From: Nicoliella spurrieriana
Lineage (GTDB): Bacteria; Bacillota; Bacilli; Lactobacillales; Lactobacillaceae
Direction: 5' to 3'
Assembly (NCBI RefSeq): GCF_023380205.1
Contig: NZ_CP093361.1
Coordinates: 248,001 to 312,000 of the forward strand
Length of the DNA stretch: 64,000 nt
The position numbers and the translations under genes are program-made. Positions 37,771-47,454 of the stretch are shown here, in pieces. Under the pieces are notes generated by a model. That model ran no database searches. It had not been told where the DNA came from and was given only the letters and a program-made list of their open reading frames with translations. The number at the start of each line of letters is the position of its first letter. Within the stretch, counting starts at the first letter, position 1.

Positions 37771-38787
37771 ATGAAAGCTGCTGTTGTTAGACAAACCCCC
37801 GATGGTTACGTTGATATTAAAGATGTTACCCTCCGCCCAATTAAGAATGGTGAAGCCCTAGTTAAAGTTGAATACTGTGGGTTATGCCACACTGACTTAC
37901 ACGTTGCTAATGGTGACTTTGGTGATCAACCAGGTCGAATCATTGGTCACGAAGGGGTCGGTCGAGTAATTCAAGTCGCTGACGATGTTGATAGTCTTAA
38001 AGTCGGCGACCGTGTCTCAATCGCTTGGTTCTTCAGTGGCTGTGGTCATTGTGAATACTGTCTTACTGGTCGTGAAACGCTTTGTCGAAACGTTTTAAAT
38101 GCTGGGTTTACTGCTGATGGTGCAATGGCTGAAGAAGTCATCGTTAAGGCTAACTACGCAGTGAAGGTCCCAGAAGAACTTGATCCAGTGGAAGCCACTT
38201 CACTTACCTGTGCTGGGGTTACCATGTACAAGGCTTTAAAGGTGGGCCAAACCAAGCCTGGTCAATGGGTAGAAATCGTTGGTGCCGGTGGTTTAGGAAA
38301 CCTAGGGGTGCAATTCGCTAGCCATGTCTTCGGTGCAAACGTCGTTGCCATCGCTCGTGGTAAGAACCTTGAAGAAGCTAAAAAGGTTGGTGCTAACGTT
38401 GGGCTTGACTACCGCGATGAAAACTTGGACGAAGAAGTCCGGGCTAAAACTGATGGTGGTGCCCATGTTTCAGTAATCACTGCGGTTACTCCGGTCGCAT
38501 TTAACCAGGCCATCAATGCATTACGTCCTGATGGTCATTTAGTCGCCGTTGCCCTTCCACAAGGAAACATGGACTTAAGCATTGCTAAGACCGTTTTAGA
38601 TGGTATCCATGTTGAAGGTTCATTAGTGGGGACCCGGGAAGACCTTAAGGAAACCTTCCAATTTGGTGCCGAAGGAAAGGTTAAGCCAATCGTGCAAACT
38701 AGAAAGTTATCAGAAATTAATGACATCATTGATGAAATGAAGAATGGTAAAATCGTTGGCCGGATGGTCGTTGATTTTACTAAATAA
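37771..38787 (+). CDS. adhP: Zinc-dependent alcohol dehydrogenase, AdhP type
   Basis: A 338-residue medium-chain dehydrogenase. Catalytic zinc ligands are Cys in [10 protein letters not shown] and His in GHEGVG; the structural zinc set is [15 protein letters not shown]. The Rossmann loop is [10 protein letters not shown]. AdhP proteins interconvert ethanol and acetaldehyde with NAD. In obligate heterofermenters this regenerates NAD+. ATG follows AAAGAGG. Monocistronic. Confidence 0.94.
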   Translation: MKAAVVRQTPDGYVDIKDVTLRPIKNGEALVKVEYCGLCHTDLHVANGDFGDQPGRIIGHEGVGRVIQVADDVDSLKVGDRVSIAWFFSGCGHCEYCLTGRETLCRNVLNAGFTADGAMAEEVIVKANYAVKVPEELDPVEATSLTCAGVTMYKALKVGQTKPGQWVEIVGAGGLGNLGVQFASHVFGANVVAIARGKNLEEAKKVGANVGLDYRDENLDEEVRAKTDGGAHVSVITAVTPVAFNQAINALRPDGHLVAVALPQGNMDLSIAKTVLDGIHVEGSLVGTREDLKETFQFGAEGKVKPIVQTRKLSEINDIIDEMKNGKIVGRMVVDFTK

Positions 38788-38796
38788 TTAACCCAT

Positions 38797-38838
38797 TGAA
38801 AAAGAGCCGCCCATTTGAAAAAATGGACAGCTCTTTTT
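38797..38838. terminator. Bidirectional terminator between adhP and nhaC
   Basis: AAAAAGAGC and GCTCTTTTTT with an inner CCATTT/AATGG pair, between convergent genes. Confidence 0.85.
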
Positions 38839-38841
38839 TAG

Positions 38842-40230
38842 TTACTTTTTAACCGGGTGAATGTGCTTAATTCCGATCCCCGTGTAAGCGGAAAGAATCG
38901 AAAAGACCGGTGAAAATAGACTCACGAATACAAATGGCAGGTAGTGAATGGTTGGAACACCCAGGGCATTGGTAACAAATGCCCCAGCGACTCCCCATGG
39001 GATTAGATAGTTAATTACGGTACCCCCATCTTCTAGTGCCCGACTCAATGCGACCAGTGCAAGGTTATTTTCCGCAAACGTCTTCTTAAAGGCATTCGCT
39101 GGTAAAATAATCGACAGGTACTGTTCACCAATAAAGATGTTGACCCCAATACAGGTTGCAATGACGGTCGTAATGATATTACCATCCGACTTTAGCCGAT
39201 CGGTCAATGGTTTAATCACTGCATCCACGATGCCCAGGTGCATTAAAATGCCCCCGAGTGCCAATGCCACAAAAATCAATGACATCGTGCTCATCATCCC
39301 GGCAATCCCACCTCGGGATAATAATGCGTCTACTTGGGGGTTCTTAGTATGGGCAACGTAGCCACTTTGAATCACGTTGTTCAATTTAACCAGGTTTAAT
39401 TCTGGATTTTGAATCATCCCGATAATTGATGAAACCACAATGTTGATAAATAACGTGGGAATAGTGGGAATCTTAGACCACGCACATATGAATAGTAATA
39501 ACACTGGAATTAGGGCCCACGGTGTAATTGCAAAATTTTGGTGCAACGTCATTACGGTTCCTTGGATCCGGTCTAAATCAGCATGCCCGTTCCCTTGACT
39601 CATTAGTGCGTATAGAATAAATGCTACCACACTAGCTGGTAACGTTGACCACATGATATTTCTAATGTGAGTAATTAAATCAGCATTTGCAACGGCGGCC
39701 GAAAGGTTATTGGTTGCTGATAATGGGGATGATTTATCCCCGAAGACAGCCCCGGATAGAATTGCCCCAGCCACCATGGCTGGATTAATGCCCATCGTTA
39801 ACCCAATCCCCATGAATGCGATGCCGAGCGTTGAAATAATCGTAAAGGCACTTCCGATAATCGAGCCCACTAGTGCACACACCACAAATACGGATGGCAA
39901 GAACCAGCGAATGCTAATTAAATTAAACCCAAATACCATTAAACTAGGAATAATGCCCGTGGCAATCCAGACCCCGATAAGGGCTCCGATTAACAGGAAG
40001 ATAAATAACGGGATGATGCCATTTTTAATCCCGATCGTGAAACTTCCGTGAATATCATCCCACGAAAAGCCGCGTAACTTGGCCCAAAAAATCAATAGCA
40101 TGATGCCGATTAAAATGGGCACTTCAGGGCTAATTTTCAATCCGATGATGCCGGCTGCCATAATCGCTAGTAACACCACCAGGACTAATACGCCCTCCTT
40201 CAAACTAATTTTTGGTCGCTGTTCATTCAT
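38842..40230 (-). CDS. nhaC: NhaC-family transporter, predicted tyrosine transporter from its T-box
   Basis: A 462-residue protein with about 11-12 helices and NhaC features (GSAFTIISTLGIAFMGIG, SGAVFGDKSSPLSATTNLSA-like block, and a LEDGGTVINYLIPWG block near the end). The ATG at 40230 with AAAGGA upstream is preferred over an earlier in-frame start. Annotated homologues are Na+/H+ antiporters, but members controlled by Tyr T-boxes have been predicted in comparative T-box studies to carry tyrosine. The leader here carries a TAC specifier, so tyrosine import is the likelier role. Confidence 0.85.
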   Translation of the reverse strand: MNEQRPKISLKEGVLVLVVLLAIMAAGIIGLKISPEVPILIGIMLLIFWAKLRGFSWDDIHGSFTIGIKNGIIPLFIFLLIGALIGVWIATGIIPSLMVFGFNLISIRWFLPSVFVVCALVGSIIGSAFTIISTLGIAFMGIGLTMGINPAMVAGAILSGAVFGDKSSPLSATNNLSAAVANADLITHIRNIMWSTLPASVVAFILYALMSQGNGHADLDRIQGTVMTLHQNFAITPWALIPVLLLFICAWSKIPTIPTLFINIVVSSIIGMIQNPELNLVKLNNVIQSGYVAHTKNPQVDALLSRGGIAGMMSTMSLIFVALALGGILMHLGIVDAVIKPLTDRLKSDGNIITTVIATCIGVNIFIGEQYLSIILPANAFKKTFAENNLALVALSRALEDGGTVINYLIPWGVAGAFVTNALGVPTIHYLPFVFVSLFSPVFSILSAYTGIGIKHIHPVKK

Positions 40231-40263
40231 AAAATCCAAATCCTTTCTATCATGTAGACAAAC

Positions 40264-40480
40264 AAAAAGTCCCAATTACACCTAAATGTAATTGGGACGA
40301 CTTTTATACCGTGGTACCACCCTTATTAATAGTCAATTGACTACTCACTTCAAGACGGTAACGGGTCTCATTTCGATTAATAATTCATGCAAATTCCGGT
40401 ATTTCGCATTCATAATCCTGATCGGTTCGCATTAACCACCGACTTTCTGACGCACAGACCATGCCCTACTTAAATGGAAT
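40264..40480 (-). promoter_or_regulatory. T-box riboswitch, Tyr-type, upstream of nhaC
   Basis: On the minus strand Stem I holds CAGAAAGTC...GGTTAATGCGAA, then GAAA-TAC-CGG, with the Tyr codon TAC at 40399-40401. It aligns base for base with the ATG specifier of the met T-box in this window. The core AAGGGTGGTACCACGG is at 40309-40324, and the terminator GTCCCAATTACA/TGTAATTGGGAC with a T run at 40264-40299. Uncharged tRNA-Tyr is expected to turn the gene on. Confidence 0.9.
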
Positions 40481-40545
40481 TCAAATTATTCTAAACTAAT
40501 TTATCAAAAGCTTATCATTGATTAAAGTAACTGTCAATTAGTGAA

Positions 40546-40869
40546 TTAACTAATTTCAGCAATTTTTTGTTCGATAAACTCCGCTAACTTGGGCTCTGGG
40601 AAGATGCCAGAGACCTTTTCAACGCCCTTGCCATCCTTAAAGACGACTAGGCTGGGAATACTAAACACCTTGTAGCGTTCGGCAATATCTTGATTATCAT
40701 CAACGTTAAACTTACCAAACTGAAGCTGATCGCCATATTCAGCTGCTAAGTCCTTGATGATGCGGTCCATAATCTTACATGGACCACACCACGGCGCCCA
40801 AAAATCAATGATTGTTAATGGGGCCGAAACGAACTCATTTAAGTTATCACGCGTTACCTTAGTGATCAT
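40546..40869 (-). CDS. trxA: Thioredoxin
   Basis: A 107-residue thioredoxin with the redox centre WAPWCGPCK, the cis-Pro loop SIPSLVVFKDG and the usual length. It reduces protein disulfides. Its ATG lies inside the end of terC (11-base overlap), so translation is coupled. Second gene of the terC-trxA pair. Confidence 0.95.
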   Translation of the reverse strand: MITKVTRDNLNEFVSAPLTIIDFWAPWCGPCKIMDRIIKDLAAEYGDQLQFGKFNVDDNQDIAERYKVFSIPSLVVFKDGKGVEKVSGIFPEPKLAEFIEQKIAEIS

Positions 40870-41620
40870 CAGTGCTGGTCCCCCGTTTCTTTCTCGTAAA
40901 GTGAATAATCATCGTAATGATGACCGTCACTAGTACAATGCCACTGAACAACAGTGGTGGAATTTCAATGTCAATTGCGGGAATTGAAATAAAAAGCTTC
41001 ACCGCAATGATGGCGATCAACACGTATGCCATCGATTTTAATTCTGGGATCTTCTTCATTAGTAGCATAATTACCTCGGCGACCCCCCGCATTGATAGAA
41101 TTCCAATCATTCCACCAATTAACACGATCACGGGGTTCGGCGAAATTGCTAGTGAAGCTAAGACTGAATCCACTGAGAAGACGATATCCATCATTTCAAT
41201 CTGGATAACCACCATCCAAAACAATCTCCGGTGGTGTTTTGAATCAGTAGCATGTGTCTTTTTGACCTGCTTTTTATCATTACCATGACTAGTAAAGTGT
41301 TTATAAACCAGGTATACCAAGTATAAACTACCAATAACCTTAATTTCCCAGAGGTGAATCAGAAACGTTCCCAATCCAATTACTAAGAACCTGAAAATAT
41401 AAGAACCCCAAATTCCATAGAATAATGATTCTTCTTGTAACTTTTTAGTCGGTAGTGATTGAGTCTGCGCAGCTAATACCACCGCATTATCCACTGATAA
41501 TAAACATTCAATTAGTACCAGTGAAAGAATCACTAACCAATCGCTCCCCGATGTAATTACAGATGTCCAATTATTCAAATCGAAGAATGGTCCGTACATT
41601 TTAGATAATATTTCCAGCAT
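40859..41620 (-). CDS. TerC-family integral membrane protein
   Basis: A 253-residue protein with about seven helices. The TerC motifs LIECLLSVDNAVVLA and MMDIVFSVDSVLASLA carry the conserved acidic residues, and the His/Lys-rich cytoplasmic loop (about 120-135) is typical. The family includes manganese exporters that protect secreted or membrane metalloproteins from mismetallation. ATG 41620 with AAGGGA upstream is preferred to a TTG 15 bases earlier. Coupled to trxA. A TATAAT -10 lies at 41665-41670 on the minus strand. Confidence 0.9.
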   Translation of the reverse strand: MLEILSKMYGPFFDLNNWTSVITSGSDWLVILSLVLIECLLSVDNAVVLAAQTQSLPTKKLQEESLFYGIWGSYIFRFLVIGLGTFLIHLWEIKVIGSLYLVYLVYKHFTSHGNDKKQVKKTHATDSKHHRRLFWMVVIQIEMMDIVFSVDSVLASLAISPNPVIVLIGGMIGILSMRGVAEVIMLLMKKIPELKSMAYVLIAIIAVKLFISIPAIDIEIPPLLFSGIVLVTVIITMIIHFTRKKRGTSTDDH

Positions 41621-41704
41621 TGATCTTCCCTTCAAAAAATAAATTTTAAACTATCACTTACTAAATTATAGTACAAGTCAGATAATAATTGCTAGTCAAA
41701 TCGT

Positions 41705-42373
41705 TTAATTATTGTTTAATGCCTGTAAGTCAAACCGTTCTAGATTATATTCTTCAATTACACTAATTAACTTGCTAGCGTATTGTGGATCAGTCGCATA
41801 AACGTTTTTTTGCAGCAGATTAGCGGCCTTTACGTAGCTAGTCACGTTCGTTTGTTTAATAAAATGCGTCTTGATTGATTCATCATGATCCTTGATGGCG
41901 GCTTCTAAGTTTGGATACTTTCTAAATTTAGCCACTACCGTGATGTTTTTACCATTTTCATATTCAGTCGTATCATATGATATCGACTGGCCCTTATAAC
42001 TCCCCTTAATTCCAAATGGGTTATTGGCCACCTTGTAGAGTTTAGAATTACCCCAATCAGATTCCAGGATTGCTTGAGCAGTCACAATGCTGGGGAGCAC
42101 GTGATAGTCATTTTGATAAACCTTAATTGATGATGCGGCCACTTGATTTACAAATGCCCGTCGTTGTTTAATTTGTTGAATTTGTTCAGAAGTTAAAGAG
42201 CTACTGGACTGTGAACTTTGTTGCGAATTTTCTAACCGGGTGCTGATTTTACGAATTGCAAACCCAAACACCAATACCGCTAAAATGACAATCACAATTA
42301 AAATGGCAATTAATTGGCCATGGCGTTTTGGCTTTGCGCCCCGCTCTTTTCTGGTTGGTTGATTATTCTTCAA
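41705..42373 (-). CDS. GH73 peptidoglycan N-acetylglucosaminidase, membrane-anchored
   Basis: A 222-residue protein with one N-terminal helix (QLIAILIVIVILAVLVFGF), a Ser/Gln linker and a GH73 domain. The catalytic Glu is in AQAILESDWGNSKL, followed by NPFGIKG and the FRKYPNLEAAIKDH block. GH73 enzymes cleave GlcNAc-MurNAc bonds. TTG 42373 is the start, 7 bases after GAGGGG. Monocistronic. Confidence 0.92.
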   Translation of the reverse strand: MKNNQPTRKERGAKPKRHGQLIAILIVIVILAVLVFGFAIRKISTRLENSQQSSQSSSSLTSEQIQQIKQRRAFVNQVAASSIKVYQNDYHVLPSIVTAQAILESDWGNSKLYKVANNPFGIKGSYKGQSISYDTTEYENGKNITVVAKFRKYPNLEAAIKDHDESIKTHFIKQTNVTSYVKAANLLQKNVYATDPQYASKLISVIEEYNLERFDLQALNNN

Positions 42374-42546
42374 TTCTTTTCCCCTCTATCAATCGTTCTT
42401 TTTTGACCGCAACCTTTATTATAGTTAATTAATTGCCAAAACTAAAACAAAATTTTACTTTTTTCGACTTTTTTATAAATTTACCCCCAAAGCTTAGCTC
42501 GATAATCTATAATAATAGGTAATTATAATATAAAGGAAAGATAATT

Positions 42547-43455
42547 TTGATAACAACTCAAATGGTCAACGATAAATTTAAATGGGTCAAAGTGGAAAAC
42601 CCAAATGAGAAGGACCGGGCTAAACTGCTCAATGATTATGATATCAGACGCGACATCATTGATTACGCATTGGATATTCATGAACGGCCCCGGCTCGAAA
42701 TTGATGAGGATAATAACTACCATCTATTCATCTATGATGCGCCGGTTAGGCCTGCCTTTATGGGTGATATTAGTGTTGAACCAATTGGTTTATTAATCAG
42801 TGACCACATGTTATTCACGTTTACTAGAAAGCGCACTAACTACGTCGTTCCACTGATCAATTCGATTCTGAACAATCCTAATATTAGTAACCCTAGCTTT
42901 ATCTTAGACCTCATTTTGGAAGCTATTTTTCAAGTGACCACCAAGTATTTCGACTACATTAATAACGCTAATCGGGAACGCACTAGCATCCAACAACACC
43001 TAACCCATAAGGCTAATCGGGATTCAATTAACCAGCTTTTGGGGTTGCAGACCCAAACGGTCTATTTCTTGACCGCCTTAAATTCAAATTCCGAAATGCT
43101 GTCCGCAGTCCAGAGAACCTTTCGTTCCCAGCTAACTGAGTTTCAAAATAATCGCTTAGAGGACATTTTGATTGAAGCCCAACAGGGATTGTCAATGGCC
43201 CAAGTATCCAGTAGCGTTACCCGGGAGGTAACGGATGCATACTCAAACCTACTGGATAGTAACCTAAATTCGACCATGAAGTTTTTAACCATTTTTTCAC
43301 TGGTCCTCTCAATTCCAAACATCGTCTTTGCGTTCTATGGAATGAACGTTAAGCTCCCATTTGAAAATTCACCAGTGGGGTGGATCATTTCAATTGGGAT
43401 TTCAATCATTTTATGTATTATCATCTGGATTTTATACCATAAACGTTTTTCTTAA
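42547..43455 (+). CDS. corA: CorA-family divalent cation transporter
   Basis: A 302-residue protein with a cytoplasmic domain and two C-terminal helices. The signature YGMNVKLP after the first helix is the GMN pore loop that selects Mg2+ (or Co2+). TTG 42547 follows AAAGGAAAG. The MMPL gene starts 27 bases downstream and is probably cotranscribed. Confidence 0.92.
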   Translation: MITTQMVNDKFKWVKVENPNEKDRAKLLNDYDIRRDIIDYALDIHERPRLEIDEDNNYHLFIYDAPVRPAFMGDISVEPIGLLISDHMLFTFTRKRTNYVVPLINSILNNPNISNPSFILDLILEAIFQVTTKYFDYINNANRERTSIQQHLTHKANRDSINQLLGLQTQTVYFLTALNSNSEMLSAVQRTFRSQLTEFQNNRLEDILIEAQQGLSMAQVSSSVTREVTDAYSNLLDSNLNSTMKFLTIFSLVLSIPNIVFAFYGMNVKLPFENSPVGWIISIGISIILCIIIWILYHKRFS

Positions 43456-43482
43456 ATTAACTAGTCAAGGGAGCCTTTTCAA

Positions 43483-46170
43483 ATGCAACTACTAAAAAGA
43501 ATCAATGCAAACTGGTTAATTGTGATCGTCATCTGGTTGGTAGCGGTCTTTTTCGCACTAGCCAAACTACCTAACGTTACTAATCTAATCACTAATAACG
43601 CGCAACCACAATTTAATCAATCATCACAAATCACGAAGGAAACTCAACTCCAAAATTCATGGGGACGGGGATTAGCACATTCCACCACCCTAGACGTGGT
43701 TTATAACAATTCGAATGGCAAATTGGATGGTACCCAGCAATCCAAAATCAATACCGCCATTCGCAACCTACAAAAGGACCGTTCCATCGGCATAAAACAA
43801 ATTATTTCAATTAACAATACGCCGAATGGGATTTTACAATTGGCATCTAACGACCAAACCACCCAGATCGTGCGGGTCACCGTTAGCAATGAAGCCGCCG
43901 TTTCCAATGCCACCATTAATAAATTACAGGAAAAAATGAATATTGCAGGATTAAATACATACGTAACTAGTCCTGAGGTGGTCGCGCACGCCAATGCGCA
44001 ACAATTTGCGCACGTTTCTAAACTGGTCATGATTATTTCATTCATTGTCATTTTTATCCTGACCGCTATTTTCTTCCGTTCAATTGTTGCTCCGGTCATT
44101 TCGGCAGTCACCATGCTAATTACGGAACTGACGGCCCTTAGCCTGATCGGTAATTTAACCGTGCACAAGCACGTGGCCTTTTCTCCATTAACACCCATCT
44201 TAGTTACTATGATCACCCTAATCCTTGGGAGCATCTTTAACTTCATGATCATTAAGGCAGTTAGCGAGGAAATTAGCAACCACCGTGATTCGCTCAATGC
44301 AACCACTAGTGGTTTAAAGCGGGTTGCAATGCCAATCGTTACGGTCGCATTGGTCCTTACAATTAGCTTCGCGGGGCTTTCCTTCGTTAACTTCTATCCA
44401 CTAAGGGCATTTGCATCGTTATCCATTGTATTTATTATTTTATTAGCAGCGGTCTTTACCATTAACCCCATCCTCACTAGTTTAATGGGCGCCGAATTAC
44501 TATGGCCACGGCACCAACCACTCCATGTCGAAACCCATCGGTTCTGGCATCAATTAATGCGGTTACCACTATGGCAACCCATCGTTGGCATTCTTTTGAT
44601 TGCATACATCGTGGTTCCATTTGCATATTCATACCGTAATAACGTTACCTATGGTAACTTAGATGATGCTAAGAGTACTAATCAAGCAATGGTGGGGGCT
44701 AGAATCCTTCAAGCCCACTTTAGTCAGGGGAAGGCGACTCCGGTTACCATTTATCTTCATAACGCTAAGCAGCCCCTTAACCAACAGGCCAACGTAGCAA
44801 AAATCGACGAATTAACCACCAAGCTAAAGGCGGTCCCAAATGTTAATGCGGTGTATTCAATTACCCAACCTAGCGGGGTTCCAATCAATAAGTACTACGT
44901 TCAAGGCCAGCTTAATAGCATTACTAAAAAGATCGACTCCGTTCAAGTTCAATTAACAAATAGCATCAAAAAGGTCAATCAGGGGACTAAGAACATCACC
45001 GCTGCGAAGTTAAGTTCTGAAGCTACTGCCCTTAGCCAATTAAAAGCAACCGCTGACGAACTAGCTAGTGAAAACGGCCAATTAGCAAGTCAACTTGTGG
45101 GGGCTGGTCAAACTAGCAGTCAAAATGGCCGTAGCAAAAGTGCCCGAGCCTACCAAAATGAAATTAACCGCTTAAAACAAACAATCGCTAGTGCCGAAAC
45201 CAGCCTCAGCTCGATTCAAAGTAAGGGCCAACAAATTACCACCGCTTCAGACACCCTTAACACCCAGTTAAGCAAGTACACGGCCAAGTTACAAACGGCT
45301 AAGGGGATCCTAGCAAGCATTAAGGGGGCCACTAAAGCAGCTAACCAAAAGCTAACCCCGATTTATGACTACCTAACCGGATTAGCTAAGAGTAACGTGG
45401 GGGCTGCTTATTACATTACCCCTACGCAGCTAGCTGATACTGACTTTCAGCAGTCTCTATACACTAACAACAGTGCTGATAATAAGACCACTAAGTTGAC
45501 CGTGATGTTACAATCCGATCCTAATAATGCTGCACAAACTGCCCGGACGATTAACAACTTGCAGCGCACTGCTAACGTAGTATTACAGGGCACTGAGCTC
45601 CAATCATCAACGGTTGCGATTACCGGCCAACCAGCTCAACAAACTGAATTAAGAGCTAATTTTGCAAAATTTGGAATGATTAGCCTCGTTTTAATTGCAG
45701 CCTTCATCCTGGTGGTTCTCTTTATCATCAGCAAATCGATTCTAAATCCCCTATTCTGGTTGACCACCGTAGTGATCAGCTTCCTAGCGGGATTGCAATT
45801 AACCACCCTAATGACCCACTATGCAATGGGCATTGATCAACTCAGTTGGGAGGCCCTAATCATTAGTGGGATGATGGTTAGCATCATCGGTTTAATCGAA
45901 ATGACCATTCTTGCCATCAGTTACCGGCAGCGTCAATTGCCGTTTTTTGCGACCATTGTCGAAGGGGTTGACCAACTTGGAACCATCATTAGATACATCA
46001 GTGGTTTCTCAATTGTGATCGGCTTAGTCCTATTTGCAATGAACGTTCAGTCACTCAAACAGGCTGGCGTTATCATGATTATTAGTACCATTATTTTCAA
46101 CATCATTTTCCCAATCGTTGCGGTTGGGTTAGGCAAGCTAGCTGAATATCGGCCAGCTAAGTCGAAATAA
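43483..46170 (+). CDS. MMPL/RND-family membrane transporter
   Basis: An 895-residue protein with two halves, each with one helix, an extracytoplasmic domain and a bundle of about five helices (around residues 180-370 and 720-890). The second outer domain is long and coiled (SITKKIDSVQVQLTNSIKKVN...). Similar to the YdgH/YdfJ MMPL proteins that export lipids, teichoic-acid-related compounds or drugs. ATG follows GGGAG. Operon with corA; the substrate is unknown. Confidence 0.9.
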   Translation: MQLLKRINANWLIVIVIWLVAVFFALAKLPNVTNLITNNAQPQFNQSSQITKETQLQNSWGRGLAHSTTLDVVYNNSNGKLDGTQQSKINTAIRNLQKDRSIGIKQIISINNTPNGILQLASNDQTTQIVRVTVSNEAAVSNATINKLQEKMNIAGLNTYVTSPEVVAHANAQQFAHVSKLVMIISFIVIFILTAIFFRSIVAPVISAVTMLITELTALSLIGNLTVHKHVAFSPLTPILVTMITLILGSIFNFMIIKAVSEEISNHRDSLNATTSGLKRVAMPIVTVALVLTISFAGLSFVNFYPLRAFASLSIVFIILLAAVFTINPILTSLMGAELLWPRHQPLHVETHRFWHQLMRLPLWQPIVGILLIAYIVVPFAYSYRNNVTYGNLDDAKSTNQAMVGARILQAHFSQGKATPVTIYLHNAKQPLNQQANVAKIDELTTKLKAVPNVNAVYSITQPSGVPINKYYVQGQLNSITKKIDSVQVQLTNSIKKVNQGTKNITAAKLSSEATALSQLKATADELASENGQLASQLVGAGQTSSQNGRSKSARAYQNEINRLKQTIASAETSLSSIQSKGQQITTASDTLNTQLSKYTAKLQTAKGILASIKGATKAANQKLTPIYDYLTGLAKSNVGAAYYITPTQLADTDFQQSLYTNNSADNKTTKLTVMLQSDPNNAAQTARTINNLQRTANVVLQGTELQSSTVAITGQPAQQTELRANFAKFGMISLVLIAAFILVVLFIISKSILNPLFWLTTVVISFLAGLQLTTLMTHYAMGIDQLSWEALIISGMMVSIIGLIEMTILAISYRQRQLPFFATIVEGVDQLGTIIRYISGFSIVIGLVLFAMNVQSLKQAGVIMIISTIIFNIIFPIVAVGLGKLAEYRPAKSK

Positions 46171-46179
46171 CCATTCCAT

Positions 46180-46221
46180 TCAAAAAACCACCCTGAAATT
46201 AATTTCAGCGGTGGTTTTTAT
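46180..46221. terminator. Bidirectional terminator overlapping the end of the MerR gene
   Basis: AAAAACCACC and GGTGGTTTTT with an inner TGAAAT/ATTTCA pair, between convergent genes. Confidence 0.88.
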
Positions 46222-46664
46222 TTTGCGTCATTAATTGGAACAACCCGGTAAACCGTCTCTTCATCTTCCGTTAGATATCCATATAGATAACTAGTTTTCG
46301 CTTGATCAAAATAGCCTAGGTTAATCATCGGACGGCCATCAATCCTCTCAACCCCGTAAACTGCATGGGTCAAAAAGCGGTGAATGTTTCTAATCGTTTC
46401 TTGCTTATCGTTAGTCATTTTGACCGCAGCTTTTAGGGTGTATCCATCATCCAAATACCCCTTGATCGAACCAATTCGTAACAGGCTAGGAAAATCATAC
46501 ACCCGTGAGCTACTTTCACCATGACGCTTAGACGCTATAAAGCCCTTTTGATCCCAATATCGTAATTGTCGTGCCGAGACATTACAAATTTTGCTTACTT
46601 CACCGATTCGAAAGATTAGTTTATGGATATCAATGGGGGTAAAAAATTCATGTTTCCCATTCAT
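46218..46664 (-). CDS. MerR-family regulator
   Basis: A 148-residue protein with an N-terminal MerR helix-turn-helix (FRIGEVSKICNVSARQLRYWDQKGFIASKR) and a C-terminal helical part that lacks metal-binding Cys pairs. The ATG at 46664 is favoured because GGGAAG lies 7 bases upstream; two more in-frame starts lie just before it. It may be a GlnR-like or multidrug-responsive member; ligand and target are unknown. Confidence 0.82.
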   Translation of the reverse strand: MNGKHEFFTPIDIHKLIFRIGEVSKICNVSARQLRYWDQKGFIASKRHGESSSRVYDFPSLLRIGSIKGYLDDGYTLKAAVKMTNDKQETIRNIHRFLTHAVYGVERIDGRPMINLGYFDQAKTSYLYGYLTEDEETVYRVVPINDAK

Positions 46665-46802
46665 ATGCATTCTTCCCAACTTAATTAAGGATAAACATAC
46701 TTTATCACATTATCGCAAACGTAAACCAGTATTTATAATAATGGGGTTAAATTACAAGCCTGTTATATGATTTAACTGACTTGAAACGCCCGTGTTATCT
46801 TT

Positions 46803-46831
46803 TTGTAACATAGAATTGTTAATCTTATAAC
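46803..46831 (+). promoter_or_regulatory. Promoter of the NlpC/P60 gene
   Basis: TTGTAA and TATAAC at 17-base spacing. The following leader of about 90 bases is very A-rich with repeated AAAATT units. Confidence 0.6.
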
Positions 46832-46923
46832 TGTTGATTTAAGAAACGACCAAAATAAAAATAAAAATTAAAATTAAAATTAATCATTAAAAATACTAAA
46901 AATCGAAGGGAATTAAAATTATC

Positions 46924-47394
46924 ATGAACAATCATTTAAAAAAGACTTTTGTAAGCATCGCCACTGCATTTACTTTATTTACCGCAGGCGCATCACTAAC
47001 TGCCGCTAAGCCAGCTCACGCTGCTAGTGACGAAGATGCCACTACGTTAATCGATGAAGCAAATACCCACATGAATGCAAGATACGTTTGGGGTGCTAAC
47101 GGTCCTTCATCATTTGATTGTTCAGGATTCACTAAGTACGTTTACAAAAAGGCATTAGGCGTTAACTTACCAAGAACCGCTCAAGCTCAATACAATTCAA
47201 ATCAAAAAGTTTCAGTTTCAAACCTTAAAAAGGGTGACCTAGTATTCTTTGGTTCCAGCTCCCGTAGCATTTCACACGTTGGAATGTACATTGGTAACGG
47301 CAAGATGATCGATGCTCAAAACCGTGGGGTTATCAAGGAAAACATTCACTCAGCATGGTGGAACCTAGTTGGAGCCGCTCGGGTCGGTGAATAA
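46924..47394 (+). CDS. Secreted NlpC/P60 peptidoglycan endopeptidase
   Basis: A 156-residue protein: signal peptide (KKTFVSIATAFTLFTAGASL...AHAAS) then a single NlpC/P60 domain with catalytic Cys in SFDCSGF and His in SHVGMYIG; the third polar position reads DAQN, so Gln may replace His. No LysM or SH3 binding module is present. These enzymes cleave stem peptides. AAGGGA is 12 bases before the ATG at 46924 but 9 bases before an in-frame ATC just ahead of it. Confidence 0.92.
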   Translation: MNNHLKKTFVSIATAFTLFTAGASLTAAKPAHAASDEDATTLIDEANTHMNARYVWGANGPSSFDCSGFTKYVYKKALGVNLPRTAQAQYNSNQKVSVSNLKKGDLVFFGSSSRSISHVGMYIGNGKMIDAQNRGVIKENIHSAWWNLVGAARVGE

Positions 47395-47405
47395 TAACAA
47401 TAATT

Positions 47406-47441
47406 AAAAGGCGTAACGAAAATAATCGTTACGCCTTTTTT
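47406..47441. terminator. Bidirectional terminator
   Basis: AAAAGGCGTAACG and CGTTACGCCTTTT around an 8-base loop. Confidence 0.92.
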
Positions 47442-47454
47442 GCGATTTAAATTA

